This document shows, in pieces, positions 1 to 7,086 of a stretch of 47,125 nt of DNA. Numbering within the stretch: the first letter of the stretch is position 1; every line of letters begins with the position of its first letter. The stretch covers positions 1 through 47,125 of the forward strand of contig CAJYVK010000081.1 in NCBI GenBank assembly GCA_913778455.1, given 5' to 3'. The DNA comes from an uncultured Hymenobacter sp. GTDB taxonomy: Bacteria; Bacteroidota; Bacteroidia; Cytophagales; Hymenobacteraceae. The notes below the pieces were generated by a model, which did no database searches, had not been told where the DNA came from, and saw only the letters and a program-made list of their open reading frames with translations. The position numbers and the translations under genes are program-made.

Positions 1-72
1 CCCAGCGGCGTATACCTGCTGCGCCTCGATACGCCGGCTGGCACCCTCGTCAAGAAGCTGACCGTGGAGTAG
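1..72 (+). CDS. C-terminal end of a T9SS type A sorting-domain protein (partial)
   Basis: Frame 1 is open from the first base to a TAG at 70-72 and encodes the last 23 residues of a larger protein. The tail has the pattern G-V-Y-x-L-R-x-D ... K-K-L-x-V-E, which is what the C-terminal type A sorting signal of Bacteroidota type IX secretion cargo looks like: a beta-strand-rich end with GxY, a hydrophobic strand and a basic pair before the stop. Such proteins cross the outer membrane through the T9SS and lose this domain on the way. The catalytic or binding part lies left of the window, so its function cannot be stated. A strong terminator follows about 50 bases downstream. A porQ gene near 39.4 kb agrees with an organism that has this secretion system. 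Confidence 0.75.
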   Translation, partial: PSGVYLLRLDTPAGTLVKKLTVE

Positions 73-124
73 CCGACACTAGCAGCAGCGGTCAGGAACC
101 TTGATTCCTGGGCCCTGGCTGTTG

Positions 125-169
125 CCAAACAAAAACGCTTGCCAGTCGTGGCAAGCGTTTTTTGTTTGG
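125..169. terminator. Bidirectional intrinsic terminator
   Basis: A near-perfect stem of about 20 base pairs (125-144 with 149-169, one bulged base) closes a GTCG loop. The stem has a GC-rich core near the loop (CGCTTGCCA with TGGCAAGCG) and A-rich/T-rich flanks, so it reads as an intrinsic terminator on either strand. It ends transcription of the T9SS cargo gene that stops at 72. Confidence 0.8.
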
Positions 170-218
170 TGGCCTCTATCCTATTCCCCAGGTTGGCTTG
201 CCTGCTTAATCTAGGGGT

Positions 219-295
219 GTAACACCAAGCTCCAGCTTGGTGATCTACTCGGCAAGCGTACCCGGACGCCTCACCAAGCCGGCGCTTGGTGTTAC
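219..295. repeat. Interspersed inverted-repeat element, copy 1 (25-27-25 nt)
   Basis: Arms 219-243 and 271-295 are 25 nt each, match at 23 of 25 positions and flank a 27-nt spacer. Each arm is itself close to a palindrome (ACCAAGCTCCAGCTTGGT), so the element can fold as two small hairpins or as one long one. A second copy with the same arm and spacer lengths and related sequence is at 18580-18656, which marks this as a dispersed family rather than a chance hairpin. No target-site duplication is obvious. Confidence 0.75.
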
Positions 296-539
296 AGCGC
301 CTGCCTTACTTATTGAAGCCGTACAGGATGCTTTTTCCCCACGTCTGTCAGGCTGAGCTTGCCGGAGCATGACTGAACGTGCCTAATTGAGTGGCCTTCC
401 TAAAGAGTTGCGTTACCCTCAGAAGCGCGGAGGTAAGCAAACACTGCAAAATCTTACTGATTGCTTACCTCAGTTTACTCAGGCAGCTATGTTCAATAAC
501 TCCTTTAACTTAAAAGGACCTTTGTCCAGCCACCGACTA

Positions 540-977
540 TTAAGCTGACTTCGCGTCCGGCGACACTGCGGCCAGCAGCCAGCGCTCCGCCTCCGGCGCG
601 GCTTCGAATCGTTTGAAGATAAACCCGGTCGGCGCGGTACTCACCACCGACTGCGTGGAGAGCCGGTGCATGGGGTCGGCCCCCTCCACGATGGCGCAGT
701 GCCGGGTGTGGCTGCGGGCGATGGCGCGGGGTATCCAATCCTCCGTAAGCCAGCGCTGGGCCTCCAGCGGCAGCGGCGCCCGCTGGCCGTGTTCCGACAG
801 CACGCGCCGGCAGTCGGTGCTAATCAGCAACTCCAACACTTGCTCGTAGTAAGCCTGGATGATCGCCACCGGCAGGCGGCCCGCCGCCCAGGCCAAGCGC
901 ACGTAGCCCGCGGGGTGGTAATAGAGTTGGCCGGCCTGATTTTCAAAATAGAGAGTAAGCTGAGCGCGAGGCATCAT
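540..977 (-). CDS. Hypothetical protein, paralogue of the protein at 10627-11109
   Basis: This is a 145-residue cytosolic protein with no signal peptide or membrane segment. I do not recognise a named family with certainty. Its central part carries the pattern W-L-x-E-x-W-I-P-R-A (around residues 75-85), and the protein encoded at 10627-11109 has W-L-R-E-E-F-L-P-R-A in the same relative place, preceded by a region on stress-like beta/alpha elements and followed by a hydrophobic strand and a final W-L-x motif. The size and alternating strand/helix look recall STAS/SpoIIAA-like folds, but that is only a guess. The start is one of two adjacent ATG codons (977 or 974). It is divergent from the speD-like operon, with 78 bases between the starts. 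Confidence 0.7.
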   Translation of the reverse strand: MMPRAQLTLYFENQAGQLYYHPAGYVRLAWAAGRLPVAIIQAYYEQVLELLISTDCRRVLSEHGQRAPLPLEAQRWLTEDWIPRAIARSHTRHCAIVEGADPMHRLSTQSVVSTAPTGFIFKRFEAAPEAERWLLAAVSPDAKSA

Positions 978-1055
978 AAATAAATCACAAGAGAACGTAG
1001 TTAGTCAAAGATACGGCCCAATGGGGGTTACGTTTGCGCGTAATACCGTAGTATT

Positions 1056-1460
1056 GTGGCCGTGACGACTGCTACCCTGCCTTTGGCCCCGGCCCTCGCC
1101 CCCTCTGGTTCTTACTCGCCCGGCCTGCACGTGCTGGCCACCTTCGGCGCGCCGGCCGGGCGGCTGCGCGACGCGGCGGGCAGCCGGCAGTTTTTCGCGG
1201 CGCTCGTGGCCCGGCTGGGGCTGTGCTGCGTGGGCGAGGCCTACCACGAGTTTGCGGAGAACGGGGGCTTTACGGGGGTGCTGGCGCTTACCGAGTCGCA
1301 CCTCAGCATTCACACCTGGCCCGAGCACGGGCTAGCGACGTTCGACGTGTTCCTATCCAATTTTCGGCAGGACAACCACGGCACCGTGCGCCGGGTGTAC
1401 GCCGAAACGCTGGCATTTTTCGAGGGCCACGAGCAGGCGTACGCCGAAGTACTGCGATGA
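1056..1460 (+). CDS. SpeD-like pyruvoyl-dependent decarboxylase (AdoMet decarboxylase family)
   Basis: The 134-residue product has the class 1B bacterial S-adenosylmethionine decarboxylase signature E-S-H-L-S-I-H-T-W-P-E at residues 80-90. In this family the chain cuts itself before the Ser (here Ser81), which becomes the pyruvoyl cofactor; His86 matches the processing histidine (His68 of the Thermotoga enzyme). Phe66, Trp88 and Glu90 line up with the substrate-stacking and ribose residues. The residue 20 positions after the pyruvoyl serine, a catalytic Cys (Cys83 in Thermotoga), is Ser101 here, in F-L-S-N. The protein may therefore decarboxylate another substrate such as ornithine or arginine, or have altered AdoMet chemistry. 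It starts at a GTG at 1056; GTG at 1062 is an alternative. Its TGA overlaps the ATG of the next gene, so the two are translationally coupled. Confidence 0.85.
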   Translation: MAVTTATLPLAPALAPSGSYSPGLHVLATFGAPAGRLRDAAGSRQFFAALVARLGLCCVGEAYHEFAENGGFTGVLALTESHLSIHTWPEHGLATFDVFLSNFRQDNHGTVRRVYAETLAFFEGHEQAYAEVLR

Positions 1461-2791
1461 GCGAGCTGACGCCCTTTGTCCCCATCGACCGGGCAATTTG
1501 CCCGAGGTGCAGCACCCAGCTGCCGTGCCATAACCCGGCCAGCAGCCGGTATTTTGCCTGCGGCCGGTGCCACACGTATTTCTGGTCGGTGCCCGAGGCC
1601 GTGGGCCGGGCGCAGTTCCGCGACGTGTTTAAGCAGGTGTGCGTGCCCGGCCCCAGCCTGCCGCTGGGCCAGGTAGCGGAGCTGGGCGGCTACCGCTGCC
1701 GCGTGACGGGCTACCAGGTGCGCGGCGAGAAGCAGGACCAAGCGGCCGAGTGGCGCGAGTACCAGCTCACCCCCGCCACTCCGCTGCCCGGCGACGAGCT
1801 GCCGCTCGATTTTCCGTTGCAGCTAGCCGAGTACCAGGGGCACTGGCTGCTAATACGCCGGGCGGTGGAGTATCCAGCACGCCTCCCAGCCAACGGCGAA
1901 TGGACTGACGCGACCGGCCGTCTCTTTCGAAAGTGGCACCGCTACCAGCCTGTCATCCGCGAGGCGCGGGGCGAATTCGACTGGGACATTCTGGAAGATG
2001 AAAAGCTGGAGATAGAGGAGTTTACCGCCCCGCCCTACTTGCTTACGTGTGAGCAGCGGGGCCGCGAAGCCCCCACCTGGTACCTGGCTCAGCACCTGGA
2101 GCCGGAGCAGGTGGCGGCGGCCTTTGCCTTATCGCCCAGCGACCTGCCCACCCGCCAGGGCATTGGCGCGGCCCAGCCCGGCCCGGCCCAGGAATGGCCT
2201 CAGCTCAAGCGCCTGGCCCTGGGCGCGGTGGGCGTGCTCACGGCCCTGCAACTGGTTTTCAGCTTCCGCCCGCAGGGCAGCCACTCCCCCGCCGAATTCA
2301 CCATCACCGAGGCCGCGCCCGGGGCCAACATCCAGATGCTGGTCTCACCGTCGTTTGCAATCAACGGCTCGAACACGCTCGACATCGAGCTGGCGGCTCC
2401 CAACCTCACCAACCACTGGGTGGAAGTCACGGCCAGCCTCGTGAACGAGCAAACCGGCCGGGGCTACGAGTTTACCCGCGCCCTCGAATACTACGAGGGT
2501 GTGGAAGATGGTGAAAGATGGAGCGAGGGTAGCCGCACCGCCGAGGCGACGCTCAGTGCCGTGCCCGCCGGCCGCTACCACTTCAACCTCTATCCCTCGG
2601 TAGACCCCGGCACCGGCTCGACCCCGCTCACCCTGCGCCTGCGCGAGGACGCCGCCCCGTGGTCCAACTACTTCCTGGCCCTGCTGGGCATCGGGCTGCT
2701 GCCGCTGGGCGTGCGCTGGCGGCGCCGCAGCTTCGAGGTCGAGCGCTGGGAAAACAGCGATTTCAGCCCCTACGCCTCTGCCGAAAGCTAA
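1457..2791 (+). CDS. Zinc-ribbon DUF4178 membrane protein
   Basis: The start is the ATG in ATGA overlapping the speD-like stop; an upstream in-frame extension exists but runs through speD and is rejected. The 444-residue protein begins with a zinc ribbon (Cys15, Cys18, Cys35, Cys38; C-P-R-C and C-G-R-C), followed by a DUF4178-like beta-rich domain to about residue 230 with many W/Y positions such as W-R-E-Y and W-L-L-I. A membrane span lies at about 250-268, a beta-sandwich-like region that is probably exported at about 275-400, a second span at about 404-420, and a basic C-terminal tail. DUF4178 has no defined biochemical role; it is typically found with DUF350 and spermidine-synthase-like genes, as here. 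I infer a membrane-anchored scaffold or sensor for the operon. Domain naming is by pattern and neighbours. Confidence 0.75.
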   Translation: MSELTPFVPIDRAICPRCSTQLPCHNPASSRYFACGRCHTYFWSVPEAVGRAQFRDVFKQVCVPGPSLPLGQVAELGGYRCRVTGYQVRGEKQDQAAEWREYQLTPATPLPGDELPLDFPLQLAEYQGHWLLIRRAVEYPARLPANGEWTDATGRLFRKWHRYQPVIREARGEFDWDILEDEKLEIEEFTAPPYLLTCEQRGREAPTWYLAQHLEPEQVAAAFALSPSDLPTRQGIGAAQPGPAQEWPQLKRLALGAVGVLTALQLVFSFRPQGSHSPAEFTITEAAPGANIQMLVSPSFAINGSNTLDIELAAPNLTNHWVEVTASLVNEQTGRGYEFTRALEYYEGVEDGERWSEGSRTAEATLSAVPAGRYHFNLYPSVDPGTGSTPLTLRLREDAAPWSNYFLALLGIGLLPLGVRWRRRSFEVERWENSDFSPYASAES

Positions 2792-2803
2792 CCGCCCCCT
2801 CTC

Positions 2804-3025
2804 ATGCCTGATTTTTTTCGTCCCTACTGGCTGGCCATCCGCCGCTGGCCCATGTACTCTGGCCTGATCCTGCTCATCCTGCTGGGCTTCGGGTGGACGG
2901 GCCTGCGCGGGGCCCGCATCCTGGGCGACGACAACGAGAGCACCGAAAGCGCCGGCGGGGCGGGCAACAGCCTCACCGGCCGCGGGGGCAGCCACGGCGG
3001 TCACGGCACCTTTTACCATAAGTAG
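2804..3025 (+). CDS. Small single-span membrane protein with Gly/His-rich tail
   Basis: This 73-residue protein starts 12 bases after the DUF4178 stop and ends 15 bases before the DUF350 start, so it is part of the operon. It has a short basic/aromatic N-terminus, one hydrophobic span at about residues 17-36, and a low-complexity tail rich in Gly, Ser and Asn with three His (G-S-H-G-G-H-G near the end). I do not recognise a family. The His/Gly tail could bind metal or be a flexible linker. Its fixed place inside a compact operon argues that it is real. Confidence 0.65.
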   Translation: MPDFFRPYWLAIRRWPMYSGLILLILLGFGWTGLRGARILGDDNESTESAGGAGNSLTGRGGSHGGHGTFYHK

Positions 3026-3040
3026 CCCTTGCCTTTTTCT

Positions 3041-3256
3041 ATGGAATACCTCAACCCCAAGGCCCTCACCGCCTCCGTCGTGTACTCGCTGCTGGGCATC
3101 GTCATTCTGCTGCTCAGCTTTTACTTGTTTAATAAGCTGACGCCGGGCACCCTGCGCCGCGAAATTCTGGAAGAGCACAACACGGCGCTGGCCATCATCG
3201 CGGCGGCTTTCATGCTGGCGGTGGCGGTGATCATCAGCGCGGCCATTCATGGGTGA
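3041..3256 (+). CDS. DUF350 family membrane protein
   Basis: The likely start is the ATG at 3041; an in-frame TTG at 3029 would add four residues. The 71-residue product has two hydrophobic segments (about residues 13-35 and 50-69) separated by a basic/acidic loop with the pattern T-P-G-T-L-R-x-E-I-L-E-E-x-N-x-A, typical of DUF350 (E. coli YjfL is a longer relative). DUF350 proteins are small inner-membrane proteins of unknown function often linked to polyamine or glutathionylspermidine-like genes. The last 8 bases overlap the start of the aminopropyltransferase-like gene (ATGGGTGA), so the two are translationally coupled. Confidence 0.8.
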   Translation: MEYLNPKALTASVVYSLLGIVILLLSFYLFNKLTPGTLRREILEEHNTALAIIAAAFMLAVAVIISAAIHG

Positions 3257-4838
3257 GGAATCGGTACTGACGCGCCGGCGACGCGCCCGGGCCGTCCAGC
3301 TGGCCCACGCCAGCGCCGCGGACGCCCCCCGGCCGGCCCTGCTGCTGGGCTCGGTGGCCGTGATTGCCACCTGCGGCCTACTCTACGAGCTGATTGCCGG
3401 CACGCTGGCCTCGTACCTGCTCGGCGATTCGGTGACGCAGTTTTCGACGGTCATCGGGGTGTACCTCTTCAGCATGGGCGTGGGCTCGTGGCTGTCGCGC
3501 TACCTGGGCGGGCCGCTGCTGCGCTGGTTTATCCGCCTCGAAATCCTGGTGGGACTGGTGGGCGGGGCCTCGGCCCCGCTGCTGTTCGGGCTGTTTGCGC
3601 ACGTGGGCTCGTTTCGGGTGCTGCTCTACGGGTTGGTGGGCCTGCTGGGCACGCTAGTCGGGCTCGAAATCCCGCTGCTGCTGCGCATTTTGCAGGGGCG
3701 GCTGGCATTTAAGGAATTAGTAGCGCGCGTATTCACCTTCGACTACGTGGGCTCGCTGCTGGCGGCGGTAATCTTTCCGCTGGTGCTCGTACCCCGGCTG
3801 GGGCTGGTGCGCACGGCCCTGCTGTTTGGGGCCCTGAACGTGGTGGTGGCGGGCGTGAGCCTGCTGTCCTTCGCCGAGACGCGGCCCTACCGGCGGCGCT
3901 ACCTGGTCCTCATCGCCGGGGCGCTGCTGGCGCTGGGCGCGGGCGTGGTCGGGGCCGAGCGCATCCAGCGCTACGCCGAGGGCGAGGTTTTCCAGGATAC
4001 CGTTATCTACGCCCAGAGCACGCCTTACCAACGGCTGGTACTCACCGGCAACCACCGGGGCGAGCTGCGGTTGTTTCTGAACGGCAATCTCCAGTTCAGC
4101 TCGGCCGACGAGTACCGCTACCACGAGGCACTGGTGCACCCGGCGATGCAAGACCGGCTGCTGGCCCACCGCATCCTGGTGCTGGGCGGCGGCGACGGTC
4201 TGGCCGTGCGCGAAATCCTGCGCTACCCGCAGGTGCAGCAGATTTGCCTCGTTGACCTCGACCCGGCCATGACCAAGCTCTTCCGCAGCAATCAACTGCT
4301 GCGCAGGCTGAATCAAAACTCGCTGCACTCGCCCAAGCTCGAAATCCACAACGCCGACGCCTACGCCTGGCTGCGCCAGGATACCGCCCGCTACGACGTG
4401 GTTTTCGTCGATTTTCCCGACCCGGGCAACTACTCCATCGGCAAGCTGTACTCGACGGCCTTTTACCGCACGCTGCGCCAGCGGCTGCGGCCCGGTGGGC
4501 TGGTGGTGGTGCAGGCTACCTCGCCCTACGTGGCCCGCCGGGCCTACTGGTGCGTAGTGCACACCTTACAAGCCAGCGAGTTTACTACCGTACCCTACCA
4601 CGCCTACGTGCCCTCGTTTGGCGAGTGGGGCTACGTGTTGGCCCAGGCCCAGCCCGGCTCCTGGCGGCCCGATGGCGTGGCCCTGCCGCACAATCTGCGT
4701 TTCGTTACGCCGGCCGTCGTCGGCCAGCTCCGCGCCTTTCCGCCCGACATGAGCGAGGTTCCTACCGAGATTAATCAGCTTAATAACCAAGCCCTGGTGC
4801 GGTATTTTGAGGAAGAATGGGGACCGTACGGGCAGTAG
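3249..4838 (+). CDS. Membrane-embedded spermidine synthase-like aminopropyltransferase
   Basis: The 529-residue protein has an N-terminal block of about seven membrane spans (residues about 30-235) joined to a cytosolic spermidine-synthase-type Rossmann methyltransferase-fold domain (about 245-529). Visible motifs are Q-R-L-V-L at the domain entry, D-E-Y-R-Y-H-E-A-L-V-H-P (product/amine side), the nucleotide loop L-V-L-G-G-G-D-G at about 311-318, V-D-L-D-P at about 335, and D-F-P-D-P at about 388-392 where soluble spermidine synthases have D-S-T-D-P. The family moves an aminopropyl group from decarboxylated AdoMet to an amine. The membrane module suggests a membrane-bound, lipid-linked or transported acceptor, but this is inference. 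The gene is coupled by overlap to DUF350 and shares an operon with the SpeD-like enzyme that could supply its donor or acceptor. Confidence 0.85.
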   Translation: MGEESVLTRRRRARAVQLAHASAADAPRPALLLGSVAVIATCGLLYELIAGTLASYLLGDSVTQFSTVIGVYLFSMGVGSWLSRYLGGPLLRWFIRLEILVGLVGGASAPLLFGLFAHVGSFRVLLYGLVGLLGTLVGLEIPLLLRILQGRLAFKELVARVFTFDYVGSLLAAVIFPLVLVPRLGLVRTALLFGALNVVVAGVSLLSFAETRPYRRRYLVLIAGALLALGAGVVGAERIQRYAEGEVFQDTVIYAQSTPYQRLVLTGNHRGELRLFLNGNLQFSSADEYRYHEALVHPAMQDRLLAHRILVLGGGDGLAVREILRYPQVQQICLVDLDPAMTKLFRSNQLLRRLNQNSLHSPKLEIHNADAYAWLRQDTARYDVVFVDFPDPGNYSIGKLYSTAFYRTLRQRLRPGGLVVVQATSPYVARRAYWCVVHTLQASEFTTVPYHAYVPSFGEWGYVLAQAQPGSWRPDGVALPHNLRFVTPAVVGQLRAFPPDMSEVPTEINQLNNQALVRYFEEEWGPYGQ

Positions 4839-4860
4839 CGGCTGTCAGGGCTGCCCTGGC

Positions 4861-5040
4861 GTGTAACCCCACCCCCAGCCCCTCCCCTTCGGGAGAGTGG
4901 AGCCTTTCGTGAGCGGTTAGTCTTTAGTTGTTAGCTATTAGCTCGTTGTCCAGAAAAGCTAGTAGCTAACAGCTAAAGGCTAATAGCTTAAATACCGGCT
5001 CCCCTTTCCCGAAGGGGAGGGGCTGGGGGTGGGGTTTCAC
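4861..5040. repeat. 180-bp nested palindromic element
   Basis: The outer arms (4861-4904 and 4997-5040) are 44 nt each and match at 41 positions; they contain C-rich/G-rich stretches around CCCCACCCCCAGCCCC. A second inverted repeat sits inside (4917-4943 with 4957-4983; 24 of 27 match) made of TTAGCTNTTAGC-like units. The two arm pairs have unrelated composition, so the element looks like one palindrome inserted in another. It fills nearly the whole spacer between the spermidine-synthase-like gene and the FAD gene. Confidence 0.8.
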
Positions 5041-5099
5041 GGCTGGCAGGCTACCTTGACCCCGATAGCGCGGAGCTGCGCTATTAAATAGCCCTGTTT

Positions 5100-6758
5100 A
5101 TGCCCCTACCCCGCCGTCAGTTTCTCACCCAAGCCAGCGCGGGCCTGGCCGGCACGCTACTGGCGGGGCTACTAGGCAGCGTGCCCGGCTGCGCCCCGGC
5201 CCGCTCGGCCGTGCAGGGCCGGCTGCACGGCGCGGGCCACGCGCTGGGCCACCTGCTGCGCACGCCGGGCAAAATCCCTCCCCCCACGCGTACCGAAAGC
5301 ACCGATATCGTCATTATTGGCGGCGGGGTAAGCGGGCTGGCCGCCCGGCGCGAGCTGCACCGGCTGGCCCCCGGCCAGCGCACTATCTTATTCGAATTGG
5401 AGGCTGACACCGGCGGCAATGCCGCCGCCGGCCACAACGACCGCACGGCTTACCCCTGGGGTGCCCACTACTTGCCCCTTCCCGACGAGCGCGATACCGA
5501 GTTGCTGGCTTTTCTACAAGCGGCCGACGTGCTCACCGGCTACGACGCGGCCACCGGCCGGCCCATTTACAACGAAGCCTACCTCTGCCACGACCCGCAC
5601 GAGCGCTTGCTGCTGCACGGTCACTGGCAGGCTGGCCTGGTGCCCGACGTGGGCGTACCGGCCGCCGACCGCCTGGAGCTAGAGTGCTTTCTGGCCGAGG
5701 TCGAGCAGCTGCGCCGCGCCACCGGCCCCGATGGCCGCGACCTGTTCCGCCTCCCGCTGGCCCTCTCCTCCACCGACCCTGTTGCCCGGCAGCTCGATAC
5801 CGAAACGATGGCCGCCTGGCTGGCCCGCAACGGCTACCGCTCCGAGTACCTGCGCTGGTACCTCGACTATTCGTACCGCGACGACTTCGGCGTGCCCGCC
5901 GCGCAGATTTCGGCCTGGGCCGGGCTGCACTACTTTGCCGCCCGCAAGGGCCGCGCCCACAACGCGCCGTCCGACGCCGTGCTTACCTGGCCCGCGGGCA
6001 ACCATTTTCTGGCCGCGGCCCTGCGCCAGCAGGGCGGGCCGGGCGAGGTTCGTACCGAGGCGCTGGTTTTCGGCCTGCGCGAACTGCCCGGCGGGCTGGT
6101 GGAAGTCCTGGCCTACGATGCCCGCACTCGTCAAAGCACCGCCATCCGGGCCCGGCAGGTTATCCTGGCGACGCCCTGGCATGTGGCCAAGCATTTGCTA
6201 CCCACTACTTCCCCACCCCTCGACTTGGCCCCGTTGCACGCCCCCTGGCTGGTAGCCAATCTCACGGTGGCCGATTACCCCGGCGGCCCCGGCCAGCCCC
6301 TGTGCTGGGACAACGTGCGTTACGGTAGCCCCGCTCTGGGCTACATCAACGCCGAGCACCAGGCCCTGCGCGGCTTCGAGCCCGACGGCCCGCACAGCCT
6401 TACCTTCTACTGGGCCTTGCCCACCAACCCCGCCGACCCCGCCGCGGCCCGCCGCCACGCCCTGGCCAGCTCCTACGCCGACTGGCGCACGCTCGTCCTC
6501 ACCGAGCTCGACCTGATGCACCCCGGTCTCGCCGCCCAGGTAACGGCCGCCGACCTCTGGGTGTGGGGCCACGGCATGGTGGCCCCCACGCCCGGCTACG
6601 TGTGGGGCGCGGCTCGCCAACGCGCCACCCAGCCCTGGCTCGGTGGCCGCGTGCACCTCGCCCACACCGACTTCAGCGGCGTATCGGTGTTTGAGGAAGC
6701 TTTTTACCAAGGGCGGCGGGCAGCACAAGCCGCGCTGGTAGCGACACCCGTTGCTTAG
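5100..6758 (+). CDS. Tat-exported FAD-dependent amine oxidase-like protein
   Basis: The 552-residue product starts with a twin-arginine signal (P-R-R-Q-F-L-T, residues 4-10) and a hydrophobic stretch ending in V-P-G-C (Cys31), so it may be a Tat-exported lipoprotein. A dinucleotide-binding motif follows (I-V-I-I-G-G-G-V-S-G-L at 70-80), then an acidic end of the second strand (F-E-L-E, about 98) and T-G-G-N-A, the pattern of the flavin amine oxidase/phytoene desaturase superfamily. The C-terminal FAD region reads G-R-V-H-L-A-H-T-D-F-S-G (about 517-528). Known relatives oxidise amines, including polyamines; placed beside a polyamine-type operon, a polyamine-like substrate is an attractive inference. 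A nested palindrome separates it from the upstream operon, so it may have its own promoter. Confidence 0.75.
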   Translation: MPLPRRQFLTQASAGLAGTLLAGLLGSVPGCAPARSAVQGRLHGAGHALGHLLRTPGKIPPPTRTESTDIVIIGGGVSGLAARRELHRLAPGQRTILFELEADTGGNAAAGHNDRTAYPWGAHYLPLPDERDTELLAFLQAADVLTGYDAATGRPIYNEAYLCHDPHERLLLHGHWQAGLVPDVGVPAADRLELECFLAEVEQLRRATGPDGRDLFRLPLALSSTDPVARQLDTETMAAWLARNGYRSEYLRWYLDYSYRDDFGVPAAQISAWAGLHYFAARKGRAHNAPSDAVLTWPAGNHFLAAALRQQGGPGEVRTEALVFGLRELPGGLVEVLAYDARTRQSTAIRARQVILATPWHVAKHLLPTTSPPLDLAPLHAPWLVANLTVADYPGGPGQPLCWDNVRYGSPALGYINAEHQALRGFEPDGPHSLTFYWALPTNPADPAAARRHALASSYADWRTLVLTELDLMHPGLAAQVTAADLWVWGHGMVAPTPGYVWGAARQRATQPWLGGRVHLAHTDFSGVSVFEEAFYQGRRAAQAALVATPVA

Positions 6759-6864
6759 CGACGGCCTCTTGGGATAATATGACGGACAGTAGAAGCTTCA
6801 CCAACCCGTCAATTTCCCATCCTTAGCCGTACTAGAGCGGTTTACTATTTTACTCTCTTCCCCT

Positions 6865-7068
6865 ATGCGCTTCCTCCGCCCCCTCGCCGCTTTGTTACTG
6901 ACTGGCTCCCTCCTCACCGCCTGCGGCGGCAACCAGGCCGACGTAGGTACCAACACGCCCACCAGCACCTTGGGCACCGACTCGGCTGCCGCCAAAGTGG
7001 GCGGCACCCCGCCCGACTCGGCCAGCGTCGCCCCGTCGGCCGGCTTATCAACCGGCACGGGCCGCTAG
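6865..7068 (+). CDS. Small lipoprotein, function unknown
   Basis: This 67-residue protein has a basic start, a hydrophobic core and the lipobox L-L-T-A-C (Cys20), followed by G-G-N and a Thr/Ser/Pro/Gly-rich tail with no predicted fold. It is expected to be a lipid-anchored periplasmic or outer-membrane peptide. It lies 106 bases after the FAD protein and 18 bases before the membrane-protein gene, so co-transcription with the latter is likely. No family is recognised. Confidence 0.6.
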   Translation: MRFLRPLAALLLTGSLLTACGGNQADVGTNTPTSTLGTDSAAAKVGGTPPDSASVAPSAGLSTGTGR

Positions 7069-7086
7069 GCCGCTGGGGCTAGAAGG

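Larger units (their letters stand above)
73..539. other. 467-bp gene-free spacer
   Basis: No credible coding region was found here. It holds the terminator at 125-169, the inverted-repeat element at 219-295, a short hairpin at 347-373 with TGTCA...ATGAC ends, and a perfect 11-nt inverted repeat (430-440 with 461-471, 20-nt spacer). The rest shows no recognisable structure. The 430-471 repeat could act as the terminator or processing site for the minus-strand gene ending at 540, but it has no T-run. Confidence 0.6.

Noticed and set aside
1033..1056. Possible -33/-7 promoter (TTTG and TAGTATTG) before the speD-like gene
   Set aside because: The spacing is only 12 bases, too short for the Bacteroidota promoter, and the -7 box would overlap the start codon.
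1223..1456. N-terminal extension of the DUF4178 protein
   Set aside because: It would overlap the speD-like gene in another frame almost to its end; the ATG at 1457 overlapping the stop is the natural start.
2345..3370. 341-codon minus-strand frame across the DUF4178, small TM and DUF350 genes
   Set aside because: It crosses four real plus-strand gene boundaries and encodes an Ala/Arg/Gln-rich sequence without motifs.
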